64,000 bases of DNA from Planoprotostelium fungivorum (taxonomy: Eukaryota; Evosea; Variosea; Cavosteliida; Cavosteliaceae): the NCBI GenBank assembly GCA_003024175.1, contig MDYQ01000105.1, forward strand, positions 1 through 64,000, given 5' to 3'. Shown piece by piece: positions 47,425 to 57,957 of this stretch. The number at the start of each line of letters is the position of its first letter. Position 1 is the first letter of the stretch. Position numbers and translations under genes: made by a program. The notes below the pieces were generated by a model. That model had not been told where the DNA came from. It ran no database searches and saw only the letters and a list, made by a program, of their open reading frames with translations.

Positions 47425-48823
47425 ATGACAGACTTTGGAGTGAGTCGAAAGAGAGAAGATGAAGATTGGGCGTGTGGCACGTGTACCTTGATCAATCCGG
47501 CCGTCGTCAATCGATGTCTTGCATGCGAAGGACCTTCTAAGAGGGTCAAGAGAGAACACGTGCAACTCGAACAACCCATCGGTTCTACCATGTCTTCCGA
47601 CGAATTGATCGCCTCCATGATGGCTCAAGATGCGTGGTTACAACAACAGATGGAGGAAGACAATTATGCGAGACAATACGAAAGGTAACAGGAGAGATGA
47701 TGTTCGAAGATGATCGAGACGGTGTTGACTCGAAACAGAAATCTAGAGAAACAGAGGCTGAGAGGAAAGATCAGCGATCGTTGTTTCGTCTTTCGTTCAC
47801 GCAAACTGAAGGAGATGATGGAGACTGGCGTCGAACCTGTAAGTCATTTCACACCATGTCACTTCATGCACATCGTCTGAATCGTCAACAGGTATCATGT
47901 CCAGACATCTATCCTTCTCTTCGATCGACCCTCATGAAAAAGAGTCGAGGTGATGTCCACTCCATCTTGTTTCATCTGACACGACTACATCAGATGACAC
48001 ATCCTTTGAGTATGTACTGTGCGGCCCGACCGATCACTTCTCCTCTGATGAAGGGGATAGAGGTTGGGGCTGCGGTTACAGAAACATCCAGATCGTATCG
48101 TCTCACCTCTGTCGATCGGATGCATTTCGTAATCGACTCTTTAGAGGGTCCAGTGAAGGCACTCCGACCGTGACGAAATTACAGGAATGGCTAGAGAATG
48201 CCTGGACTTTGGGATATGATCGAGATGGTGATTTCGGATCATCCGATCTTCATTTCTGATGGAACATGCAGGATCGAAGCAGTTCGAGTCTTCTGTTTAC
48301 GATTCGAAGAAATGGATCGGCGCATGTGATGCAGCTGCATTGTTTCGAAGCATGTCTGTGAGAGCCGCAGTGGTTGATTTCGTCTCAAATGGCGTCCGTC
48401 GTGATGTGACGAAGATGATGGAGTGGATCTGGAATTGTTTCTCACGGGGACAAGACCGTCCACCTCTATATCTACAACACGATGGACACTCGAGAACCTG
48501 TGTCGGTGTCATCCGACAGGTGCGGATGAGATGCAAAACGAGGTGATGTCTGAGAGGCACTTCAGAGAGGAACGATGAACCTGTTGATATTCGATCCTGC
48601 GCACAATAGCTGGGGTCTTCACTGTGACTTAGCCAAAGGTGATCTGAAGAGGTTGACGAGGGGTGCAATCAGTTTGAAACATAAAGAATATCAAGTGAGT
48701 GGATCATGTCTGAAGAGTGGACTGATGTTCGAACAGATCGTGCATGTCGATGGGATGGAACCGATCGATGAACAGCAGGTCCACTCGTGGAAGACAATTC
48801 AATCACAGAGGATATCCTTCTGA
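47425..48823 (+). CDS. ZUP1: ZUP1-type deubiquitinase (C78 peptidase)
   Basis: ATG 47425 (MTDFGVSRKREDEDWACGTC). The RanBP2-type zinc finger WACGTCTLINPAVVNRCLAC binds ubiquitin in related proteins. A helical linker follows (SSDELIASMMAQDAWLQQQM), then the C78 catalytic domain: GWGCGYRNIQ carries the nucleophile Cys, PPLYLQHDGHSRT the His and LLIFDPAHNSWG the Asp. Known ZUP1/ZUFSP proteins cleave K63-linked ubiquitin chains in DNA-damage signalling. The human enzyme has several C2H2 fingers; here one RanBP2-type finger takes that place. C-terminus SQRISF, stop at 48823. The UFSP branch is the alternative, but the catalytic motifs fit ZUP1 better. Confidence 0.88.
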
Positions 48824-49044
48824 ATGGTATCTGAATGTAGAGCATGTATAAAGAAGCAAATCAAGTATGAGGAGTGGATTGAAGGTGATCTCATCTCCTC
48901 CAGCGATCGTCGTGTGAGGTCAAAGACATCTACTGTTCGGGTGGTCTATCAGAAGGCGATCAAATTATATCATCTGTCGTACAGTATATGATGTGTCAAT
49001 GTTGTAGAATCTTTATTTGAAACATCATCATCATTCTGATATTG

Positions 49045-49180
49045 TTGACTGATCCTCGTGTAGATCCATCAGTAGACGATCAGTACGCCATCAGACATGC
49101 CACAGATAGCAACACAGCGCGAGTGCTATTGGCTGATCACCGTGTAGATCCAACAGCAACAGATAGTCAGCACAAGTAAG
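49045..49180 (+). pseudogene. Ankyrin-family 3' fragment, copy F
   Basis: Only the last one and a half repeats and C-terminus remain (LLTDPRVDPSVDDQYAIRH ... RVDPTATDSQHK). It is nearly identical to the end of copy D (23633-23770), and the 3' flank continues to match for about 80 bases. Confidence 0.85.
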
Positions 49181-49312
49181 CCAACAGAAGTCGAATGCAG
49201 ACGAACTGATCTGTCGTACAGTTCTGTTGTCTCTTTATCTTTTCATCACTGACAGGGTCAACGCATGAATTATAATTAAGTAACAAAACTGAGAAGACAG
49301 CTGGCACCACGC

Positions 49313-49379
49313 GATCTAGTCGTCTAACAGCAAGAGAACGAACTTTTAGCCCTTCAACACAAAGTACACGAGATGAAAT
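49313..49379. repeat. Dispersed 67-bp repeat, copy 2
   Basis: Matches 38640-38706 in the same orientation. Lies between ankyrin fragment F and ankyrin copy G. Confidence 0.85.
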
Positions 49380-49440
49380 GGGATCGTCTGTTTTACTTCA
49401 TATTATCAATCGCGATGTTAAGGTCGAACAGGTGCAGCAT

Positions 49441-49487
49441 AAGTAGATCGTCTGCGGCGTGGAAGACATAAGCCACTCACACCATCC
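49441..49487. repeat. 47-bp block, inverted copy of 23937-23980
   Basis: The reverse complement shares GCCGCAGACGATCTAC and GGCTTATGT-like stretches with 23937-23980. Both copies lie beside ankyrin relics that also share 3' flanks. Confidence 0.75.
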
Positions 49488-49534
49488 AAGATATCAGATC
49501 ATCGGCCCAAATGACTTGATTTGGGTTACTTGAG

Positions 49535-50541
49535 CTACTTATCTATTGGAACACAACCTGCTGATGGATCCACTCGTGGATCAGCCAATAGCGCTCGCGC
49601 TGTGTTGCTACCTGGCGCATGTCTGATGGCGTACTGGTCGTCTACTGATGGATCTACACGAGGATCGGTCAACAGCAGCTGCACTATCGTGGCACGTCCT
49701 CTAAATGCTGCCCTCCTGATAGGCTTCTGATTGTGTACGGATGGATCCACACGAGGATCAGCCAAAAGTAGCCGCACCACTTCAAGATGTCCTCTTGAGG
49801 CTGCCTTCCTGATGGCCTCGTTGTCTTTTGCTGATGGATCCACACGAGGATCAGACAAAAGTAGCCGTACCATTTCATGAAGTCCCTTTGATGCTGCACT
49901 CCTGATGGCCTCGTTGTCTTCTGCTGATGGATCCACACGAGGATCAGACAAAAGTAGTCGCACCACTCGATCTCGTCCCTCTGATGCTGCCTTCCTGATG
50001 GCCTCGTTGTCGTCTGCTGTTGGATCCACTCGAGGATCGCTCAAGAATAGCCGTACCACTTCGTCGTGATCTCCTCCGATTGCCATTCTGACGGCCACGT
50101 TGTCTCTTGCTGTTGGATCCACTCGAGGATCGCTCAAGAGTAGTCGTACGATCTCGGTTTGACCATAAATAGATGCCATTTTGATTGGCTGATTCTCTCG
50201 TAAAGATGGATCTAGCCCTCTGCTAGTCAAGAGGAAGCGAACAGAGTCTACCTTGCAGCCTCTCACAGCCATAAGCAGATCGTCGTCGGTCAGCCAGTCA
50301 GTGAAGCCGTCCACTGACGTTGTCAGAAGAGAGAACAGTTTGTGACATCTTCTTCACCAATGTCCTTCCACAGCTTGCACGTGCTGCGAAGGAGAGCAAA
50401 CTTCCTCCTCCTTGTGTTGTGTGACTCAGAAGAATCCAGAGTCCAGCTCTGATGTAGCTGGACCTGCGGTTCGATACCTCTGTTGAGCGCAGCGTGTAAG
50501 ATGACTCGTGTGATGTCGTGACTGGTGATTATCCCGTTCAT
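49535..50541 (-). CDS. F-box-like / ankyrin-repeat protein, copy G (intact)
   Basis: ATG 50541 (MNGIITSHDITRVILHAALN), F-box-like FALLRSTCKLWKDI, then a 44-nt intron. Because 44 is not a multiple of three, the intron must be spliced to keep the frame, which confirms the first exon as part of the gene. About 8 ankyrin repeats follow to the C-terminus ADPRVDPSAGCVPIDK, stop at 49535. It is shorter than copies A, B and H and lacks their spacer segment, consistent with loss of internal repeats. Confidence 0.85.
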
Positions 50542-51933
50542 GGTTTTCTGCCGATTAGAAAGAAGAGATGAGCTGCGTGTGCAAGAAGGTGTTGTGAGAG
50601 GATTTGTGGTATGGCAGCGATCCTTCCTTGATTCTTGACTCTTTGCGTTCCTCCCACGCGGAACCGGGGGGGAGGTGACGGCCTATAAAATACAAAATTT
50701 ACACTCCGCCGGCACCAGCAGACCTCTCCTCTGAACGCTCTCAACCTACCACTACGGTGAGTCTGATGTGATGTATATATACGTAACACAGGAAACGTAA
50801 CACAGACCGATCTTACGTCCATATGTAGTGATGTGCCCTCTCCATTCGGTGAGTTACCTGCACTGATGGTTCTGTCTGACTCCTCATATAGCTCAAGCGC
50901 GTCTCGATTGTCTGACTGGGTCACATTCCTCAGTCAGGCCTTCAGTGGCTGAGCTCCTTGCCGTCCTCGAGAACCTTAACACGGTGAATTTCCCTGTCTC
51001 TTTGTGGTGGAGTCACTTTTTCATCATTTCTTGGCTGTGCATTTCAGACCATCATGGGATTCTAATGCCATCTGAACCGACAGTCAACGTCGCATAGAGA
51101 CTGAACTACACGAGGTGAGATTACACCAACCATCATTGCACAGGTTCATCCTTCTGCCCATGGACTGGAGGATTCAACTAAGCAGTGCACAGCAAACAAC
51201 ACACCAAAAGACGCACGCCGAACGATGCATGCCGAGCCGGTGCATGATGAGCCATTCAACCACCTTCCCTGGACTCTTGAGGTAGGAGATACTGTGGAAG
51301 TTTAACTCACTTCACATCATCTGCACATCGTGATGACGATGAACAAGATAGACATTCAAGACATCCAGCATCACATCTTCCTTTCACAACTTCTGAGAAG
51401 AAAAGAGAGGAAGAGATGACAGAGCCATCGAGGACGTGGTAGAAGGAGACGAGACCGAGATCTTACATGATTCGTAGAAGGATAAAGCGGGTGCCATACA
51501 AAGACGAATGCAGAATTTGAATGTTTATCTCTCTGTGACAAACAGATGTCCGACAGTCATCTCTACTCTTTCCTTCTTTTCGCTTTTATACTCTTCTTTC
51601 AGCTTCTGCAGCGTGTGAGCTGCTTCTCTCTTGTCACTCTCTTCATCCTTCATTGTGTCTGTCTCATCTTCACAATCGACTTCGACTGATCATCATCACG
51701 CAGACACTTGATGTTCATCAGATCCACCGGATGACTCTCATCATCCAATTGATGTGCTTGATCTGTCATTGTCCTCTCCCTTTCTCTCATCTTCTCTTCT
51801 TCTTCAATGTCTACTCCTCGTTTCTATCACAAATCATCTCTTTGTATTTTCTTCTGAATGACTCCGCGAGTTTTCTTCTGAATGGCTCCGCGCTTTTTGC
51901 TCAGATCACAGCCACCACAAATCATCAGACAAG
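50542..51933 (+). other. Gene-free interval with a possible spliced transcript
   Basis: TATAAAA at 50684-50690 is followed by at least five GTGAG...CAG intron-like pairs spaced like those of real genes. Candidate exons are near 50700-50757, 50807-50849, 50893-50980, 51049-51117, 51150-51282 and 51347-51420. Exons two and three read in one open frame (TDLTSICSDVPSPF, then ARLDCLTGSHSSVRPS), as do five and six (VHPSAHGLEDSTKQCTANN, then IDIQDIQHHIFLSQLLRRKE), but the two halves do not join without a stop and no good ATG is seen. A spliced non-coding RNA or an unrecognised small protein are both possible. Confidence 0.35.
51847..51892 (+). promoter_or_regulatory. Tandem upstream motif of ankyrin copy H
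   Basis: Two units of TTTTCTTCTGAATGACTCC/GCTCCGCG in tandem, about 42 bp upstream of the copy H start. This is the same unit and orientation relative to the gene as upstream of copy B. Confidence 0.55.
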
Positions 51934-53670
51934 ATGAGCGGGATAATCACCAGTCACGATGTCACACAAGTCATCTTACACGCTGTGCTCAACAGAGACG
52001 TCGAACCGCAGGTTCATCTAAACCGAAAGAGGAAACAATCCTGCCCTGAGTCACACAACACAAGGAGGAAACAGTTTGCTCTCCTTCGCAGCACGTGCAA
52101 GTTGTGGAAAGGCATCGGTGAGAAGACAAGCAATGTTTCCTCTCCCCTGACGACATTAGTGGACGGCTTCACTGACTGGCTGACCGATGATGATCTGTAT
52201 CTGGCCGTCACTCGCCGCAAGATAGATTCTGTTCGCTTCCTCTTGACTCGCAGAGAGCTGGATCCATCAGCACAAGACAACAGGGCCATTATGGTGGCAG
52301 CTAGAGATAATTACACTGAGATGGTGCAGCTGCTTTTGTCTGATGACCGTGTGGATCCGTCTGCGTCCAATAACCAGCTCATTATGATTTCAACTGGGAG
52401 AATTGAGACGATGGCGCTACTCTTATCCGATCCTCGTGTGGATCCATCAGCAAACCATCAGAGGGTCATCAGATATGCATCGCAGAGTGGATGTTCAAAT
52501 ACAGTGCAGTTACTCTTGGCCGACCATCGTGTGGATCCATCAACAGAAGACAACGAGGCCATCAGGAAGGCAGCATCAGATGGACATCATGAAGTGGTGC
52601 AGCTACTCTTGACCGACCATCGTGTGGATCCGTCGGCAAGTGACAACGAAGCCATCATAGAGGCTGCAGCACAAAATCATACTGCCGTTGTGAGGGCTCT
52701 ACTTTCTCATCCGCTGATTGATTCTTTTGCGCGGAATCATATGGCCATCAGAAGAGCATCAAAGAAAAACAGACAATGGGAAGTTGTGACGCTGCTCTCG
52801 GGTCGCGAGTTGCAAGAAGCTTGGGGACTAGACCTCTACACACAAACAAGTGAGATGGAGCGCAGAAACAACTACGGAGCTATCGAGCAGCTCTTGCTGT
52901 CACATCCGCTTGCCGATCCATCCGTCATAGACAACTGCACTATCCGTTATGCTTCAGACAGAGGCCTTATCAAGTTGGTACAGACACTGATGTCCAACCC
53001 TCGTGTGGATCCGTCAGCAAGAGACAACGAGGCCATCAGATGGGCAGCACGGGACGGCCGTCGTGACATGGTAGAGCTTCTCTTGACCGACCCACGTGTG
53101 GATCCATCAGCAAGAAACAGCGAGACTATCAGGGGGGCAGCATTCAACCTGTGTCATGAAGTAGTAGAGCTTCTCTTGACCGACTCTCGTGTGGATCCAT
53201 CAGCAGAATGGAACGCGGCCATCAGGGACGCAGCATTACTAGGACGATACCAAATGGTACGGCTACTCTTGGCTGATCCTCGTGTGGATCCGTCAGCGAG
53301 AGGCAACGAGGCTTTCAGGCATGCAGTCTCACACGGACGTCATCACGTATTGCGGCTACTCTTGGCTGATCCTCGCGTGGATCCATCAGAAGGGGAGAAC
53401 GAGGCCATTCGATTTGCAGAAGACCCCGGCACAGTGCGAGTGCTGTTGGCCGATCATCGAGTGGATCCAACGGCACAAGACAACAGGGCCATTGAGAGAG
53501 CAGTACAAAGAGACCATGTTGAGGTCTTGCAGCTTCTGCTGTCTCATCCTCTCGTGGGTCCGTTCAAACAGAACAGCAACATCATGCGATTGGCTTTGCA
53601 GAGAGGACACAAGGAGATAGTGCAGCTGCTGACAGATCATAATGAGCACAAGTCAGCTGAAGAGAAGTAG
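51934..53670 (+). CDS. F-box-like / ankyrin-repeat protein, copy H (intact, longest)
   Basis: ATG 51934 (MSGIITSHDVTQVILHAVLN), F-box-like FALLRSTCKLWKGI. The intron at this position is 42 nt, a multiple of three with no stop, so the unspliced message would also be read, adding GEKTSNVSSPLTTL. About 16 ankyrin repeats carry the DPRVDPSA link. The array is interrupted by the family spacer ELQEAWGLDLYTQTSEMERR...IEQLLLSHPL. C-terminus LTDHNEHKSAEEK, stop at 53668-53670. The best-preserved member of the family in the window. F-box identity is inference; repeats and splicing are seen directly. Confidence 0.9.
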   Translation: MSGIITSHDVTQVILHAVLNRDVEPQVHLNRKRKQSCPESHNTRRKQFALLRSTCKLWKGIGEKTSNVSSPLTTLVDGFTDWLTDDDLYLAVTRRKIDSVRFLLTRRELDPSAQDNRAIMVAARDNYTEMVQLLLSDDRVDPSASNNQLIMISTGRIETMALLLSDPRVDPSANHQRVIRYASQSGCSNTVQLLLADHRVDPSTEDNEAIRKAASDGHHEVVQLLLTDHRVDPSASDNEAIIEAAAQNHTAVVRALLSHPLIDSFARNHMAIRRASKKNRQWEVVTLLSGRELQEAWGLDLYTQTSEMERRNNYGAIEQLLLSHPLADPSVIDNCTIRYASDRGLIKLVQTLMSNPRVDPSARDNEAIRWAARDGRRDMVELLLTDPRVDPSARNSETIRGAAFNLCHEVVELLLTDSRVDPSAEWNAAIRDAALLGRYQMVRLLLADPRVDPSARGNEAFRHAVSHGRHHVLRLLLADPRVDPSEGENEAIRFAEDPGTVRVLLADHRVDPTAQDNRAIERAVQRDHVEVLQLLLSHPLVGPFKQNSNIMRLALQRGHKEIVQLLTDHNEHKSAEEK

Positions 53671-54201
53671 ATGGATGACAAGAGAGATATAAACTGATCT
53701 GTCGTACATCTCCTCTCTTCGACTTCTTCTCGGTCACTTATACACCCGGTGTGAAAGACAATCTGCCCCTGTTACAACACTCCCAATGGCAATATGTCAT
53801 CGTGTTGATTGACTCTGCGACATCTATTTTGCCCTATTGTGCATCAGAATGCGTGATATGACTCCTCATGTGATATGAAAGGGTGCAGAATTTGATTTGT
53901 TCCTCTGTGGCTGATGATCATCTCTACTGTTTCCTTCTTTTCGCTTATATGAACTGTTTCCCCGTTATCAGCGTGATCGAAGTTGATGTGATGTAGTGAC
54001 GTTTTGAATGGAAAGATGCCTTCATGACACAAGGATCGGCCAAAGAAGCTAATTTTCTCTTCCAGAAGTCTGTAAATTTGAACAGGGAGCTGAGATGGAG
54101 ATCGTCGAATAAACGAAGAACACCTCTCTATTCTCAGCACCAAAGCTGATCACCTGCGCTGGCGTGAGAATATCTGTAGTAGGACCTTGACATCTCACGT
54201 G
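53671..54201. other. Intergenic
   Basis: The 3' flank of copy H. A block at about 53885-53955 resembles 51510-51600 upstream of copy H in direct orientation. No gene seen. Confidence 0.5.
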
Positions 54202-55631
54202 ATGTCTCGCGGTAGATTTCGGTTTTCGGAGTCTCGGCATCCCGAGATGGAGTTTTCTCATGTTCGAACAAGGCAGATAGACACCATGGACGATCTGTAC
54301 CTCAACTTCTGCGACGAGATCCTTCCATTCCATCACTTTCCTACCGACAACGCAGATGTCGAAGGTCAGCCTGTAAAATGTGTGGAGACAGCCGTCGCGA
54401 AGCCAACACCCATCACCTGTGCGGAATGCCGAAAGAGCCACGTGATGTGTGATTCAGAGAGTGAGGCTGATTCATACATTCACCTCACGTTAATGTCGAA
54501 TAGACAGACCGTGTTTTCGATGCAAAGCGAAGGGATTGAATTGTGTGGACGCGAAGGTGATACGACGAAGAAGTGCCAAGGTTAAGAAGACAGTGGCTGG
54601 CGATGTAACCAATCAAGCACAGTCACCAGTAATCTCACCTGCAGAAACATCACCTCGTTTGACTGGATCAGGTGGAGAGACCTCATACATGGAAACGGGC
54701 GACTCATCATCGCCTTCAGAATTGACCATCGATCGAAATGAATTGTGGAGAACTTTGCTACCGGGAGAAGAGAGTTCACCTCCTTCTCTGTACGTCATTC
54801 CCTCACAAGAAGCCGAAGACATCTCCAGCACTCTGAAAAACTCGTGAGCGTCATCTTGAAGAACATCACCTCTCAAGCTCACATCATGTCGTCAGGGGTC
54901 ACCCTGGGATTACTCCTGAACTGGCTCGCAAGTTTGAGAAATTCACCACACAAGTGAGAGCGACGTGATGTTCTTCAAGATGATGCTCACACGTTCCAGT
55001 TGATGCAGATGAGAAAATTCATCACACCACAGCAGAAAGAGAACATGAGAATCGATTTCGAGGGCCAACTCGAGGTATGCCATTCCTCCATCGCGAGATA
55101 ATCACGCGACATCGTTGTCACATCATCTCATGTCTTTGCAACAGAAGAGTAAAATCATGGCGACAGAATCGGATGTTCCCACCATCATCTGGGAACGCAG
55201 CTTCATCGTCCATCACGTCAATCGGTCGGCGTCCGACCTCTTTGGTTGGGAACCCGTTCTTCCCTCTAAAGATTTCGAGTCTCTCTTCCGAGTGAGACAT
55301 CCAATCACATCATTGTCATCAGACACAATCGATGGGAAGATCGCGATGGTGATTGACGCATGAGACAGATCTTTTCGAAAGAGGCGGGGTCGCTGATCGG
55401 TGACCATGCGATCAGAGCACATGAATCTCATTTTCACGAGAAAGCTTATTTTCGGGCTGGAATCCGAAACGTGAAGGTTTGTCTTTACTGATGCGGCCCG
55501 CCATGACGATGATGTGAGCTGATGGAAGGCAGGATGAGCAGTACAGGATGGCGAATATGGTGTATACGATCAAGAAAGATGTGTTGGGGCTGCCCCAGTT
55601 GTACGTACTTCAAATCCTGCCCGATATGTGA
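54202..55631 (+). CDS. Zn2Cys6 (Gal4-type) transcription factor with PAS-like domain, paralogue 2
   Basis: Start at ATG 54202 or 54286 (MDDLYLNFCDEILPFHHF). The zinc cluster is split by an intron at the same point as paralogue 1: TCAECRKSHVMCDS then RPCFRCKAKGLNCVD, followed by basic AKVIRRRSAKVKKT. A Ser/Pro-rich acidic stretch (ETGDSSSPSELTID, LLPGEESSPPSLYVIPSQ) could be an activation region. MRKFITPQQKENMRIDFEGQ precedes the PAS-like unit: PTIIWERSFIVHHVNRSASD, LFGWEPVLP, RAHESHFHEKAYFRAGIRN, MANMVYTIKKDVLGLPQLYV. TGA at 55629-55631, AATAAA immediately after. The two paralogues align over their full length, so both descend from one duplicated gene. Confidence 0.85.
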
Positions 55632-55813
55632 ATAAAACTCCTATAGAAACAGTCTCTTCGTACCACGTGAAACATCTGACGCATCACGATGAATCGTATA
55701 TCATTCCACAGTGATCCATGCGATCTGAAAGTCTGTCCATCCAATCACGATGACGATCGATCGGGATGACGATGGCGAAAGAGACATATCTAGTCGTTAC
55801 ATCTTTATCTTAA

Positions 55814-56203
55814 TTACGCCTGTGCACCGAAGAGAAATCCGATCATGAGGATCGTGCAGCCGCTGATGACGGTATAGAAGACGGCCGTCTTCCAGTTCAT
55901 TCTGACGAAGAGAGGGTCCAACAAGTTGATCCACGGACTGACCAACAGGGCCATGCTCATGTCACTGACGCCGACCAAGAAAGAAGTGATGGGGACGATG
56001 GGCAGCAGTAAGATCATGATCACGATCAGCCCGGCGCGATGAGACCAGAAATGGACTTTGTTGACCAGTCGGGTGATTGGGTCGTTTGGTTTGTAGCTCA
56101 AGAGTTTTTCTGACTTCTCCCAGTCGAAGTCCTTATCTCCCCTCTCCATTGCCTCTAAATCGACGAGTGACGGTGTAGCAGTCTGTGTGGTGTAGTGACC
56201 CAT
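55814..56203 (-). CDS. Uncharacterised membrane protein, paralogue 2
   Basis: ATG 56203 (MGHYTTQTATPSLVDLEAME) to stop 55814, 130 residues. WEKSEKLLSYKPNDPITRLV, then NKVHFWSHRAGLIVIMILLL and a second helix VFYTVISGCTILMIGFLFG mirror paralogue 1 at 32022. Shared and invariant: HFWSHRAGL, RMNWKTA and the W(T/I)...LD segment between the helices. The N-terminal region is much shorter than in paralogue 1 and unrelated in sequence. Function unknown. Confidence 0.75.
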   Translation of the reverse strand: MGHYTTQTATPSLVDLEAMERGDKDFDWEKSEKLLSYKPNDPITRLVNKVHFWSHRAGLIVIMILLLPIVPITSFLVGVSDMSMALLVSPWINLLDPLFVRMNWKTAVFYTVISGCTILMIGFLFGAQA

Positions 56204-56543
56204 GTTGTATAGCTGTTTTGTCTGTTGGTGTGCTGTGAGAGAAGTGAATGGTGGACTCCGCTCAGTTTGTTCTTCAACTTTCACGAAGGATTTTTGTTTT
56301 CGTGTTCTGTGTTGAAATTCGCAATCTTTTTTCACTAACTTCTCGTCGTATTGGTATCTGATCTTACAAAGTTGAACCAATACGAAAGGAGGCTGAAAGG
56401 AGGCTGTTCTTCTGCTTCTTCTCTGGCACAGAGTCGTGCGGACGTTTTTCTTTCACACAACACATCATCATCCATTCTAAACATTCTTTATCGACCCGCT
56501 CATCAGAACCCCACTGACGCTTTCGGTATCTGCTCGTCATCAG

Positions 56544-57849
56544 TCACCTCTTCATCATCACTCCCTCCACCTTCTTCGTGATCTCTCGCACGGCGTTGAA
56601 CAAGCTGTGGATGGACTCCTTGTCCGTGGCCACCAGCGGATAGATGTGTACCGATTTATTTGTGTTCTGGTTCCTCCCCGTAAATTTGTTCTGCAAGAAG
56701 TGCATCGCTTTATTATAATTGAGTCCACCCGTGTACTCTGGAAAGCAGACCTGACATCACCATCATCATCTCACATCACACGTGATGTCTTCACCTTCAG
56801 ATCTACCTTCTCCACTTTCTCTTTGAACAGATCCTCCTTATTGAAGAGGAGGACGACCGACGTGCTGTTGAACCATTGTGAGTTGCAGATGTCCGTGAAT
56901 AATTTTAAAGACTCTTGCAGCTTGTAAGAGCACTGTCCATTTTCTACGGGCAAGTCGTATTCATTGATGGCCACACAGAAGAGGACGAGTGTCACGTTTT
57001 CGAAGCAGTGTATCCATTTGGATCTCTCGCTCCTCTGTCCACCGACATCGATCAATCTGCATCATACGATCAACGGATACGTAAAGATGACGTCTTCACC
57101 TGAAACTTGAACCCTCCACGATGAACTGCGTCTCGTTGACTCCGACGCTCTTGGCTCGCATGCGAAAGAGATCAGAATCATCTGGGATGTAATCTGGGGC
57201 GGCGATACGAGAAGCATGCTCGAACCAACTGTCACGTGGGTCAATCCAAACGAGTGAGAAGAGACGGACTCACTATCGAACAGAGTCCACGACGATTGGA
57301 AGATGATATGCCGCCTGGATCTGTGGATCTGCCCACAATTGTGACATAAGATCGGCACCTTTTTGATCGAAACTGGTTGCGTCGATTTGGTCGAAGGCTT
57401 CAGCGGCCTCCTATGCGGTGGTGTGAGCGATATGATACGACAGAGATGATCTCACCTTGGCACTGATCGTCAATCCATTCTCTTGTGCACTGTGGATGAG
57501 CATCTTCACCGATGAAACGAGATTGTTGTGCACGACCGATTTATAAGCCAATCGCTCCTGCTGAATGTGAGATGGCCGTAGGTGAAAGACAAAGGATCAA
57601 AATACAATCGAGTGTTCACCCTCTCCGTGAATCCTTCACCATATTGTATGCGAATCTGTCTCTGGATCGTGCTCTTCCCGGCTTCACCGGCACCTGCAGC
57701 ATTGAGTGGCTGAACGCTTCACACGGCCGCTCACCCAGCAGGAGCAGTTTAGACTCTAAAACCTGACGACCTCGCTCTTCCGATAGAGTTTGATCGATCA
57801 GTTTCGCTCTGCGAAGTGATTGTGAGTCTCCACCACAGCAGAATGGCAT
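56544..57849 (-). CDS. Heterotrimeric G protein alpha subunit
   Basis: ATG 57849 (MPFCCGGDSQSLRRAKLIDQ). The P-loop GAGEAGKSTI is assembled across an intron. The helical domain includes ADPQIQAAYHLPIVVDSV and HASRIAAPDYIPDDSDLFRM. Switch I carries the arginine (RAKSVGV, with Ser where Thr is usual). Switch II is DVGGQRSERSKWIHCFENV with the catalytic Gln. LLFNKEDLF gives NKxD, and VHIYPLVATD the TCAT-like element, here ATD. C-terminus VEGVMMKR, stop at 56544. There is no Gly2, so no myristoylation is predicted, but Cys4 and Cys5 could be palmitoylated. The receptor-facing C-terminus is atypical. About seven exons. Confidence 0.93.
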
Positions 57850-57957
57850 CACTGAATCAGATGTGTGCTCGTCTCAGTTTCCGTTATAGCTTCTTTTAAT
57901 TTTTATCAAATCCACAAAAATTTATTTCGGTTGTGCATGAGATCCATGTTCTGAACA

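Noticed and set aside
50538-50924. 128-codon minus-strand open frame upstream of ankyrin copy G
   Set aside because: No domain, overlaps a TATA box and splice-like signals on the plus strand, and composition resembles non-coding DNA.
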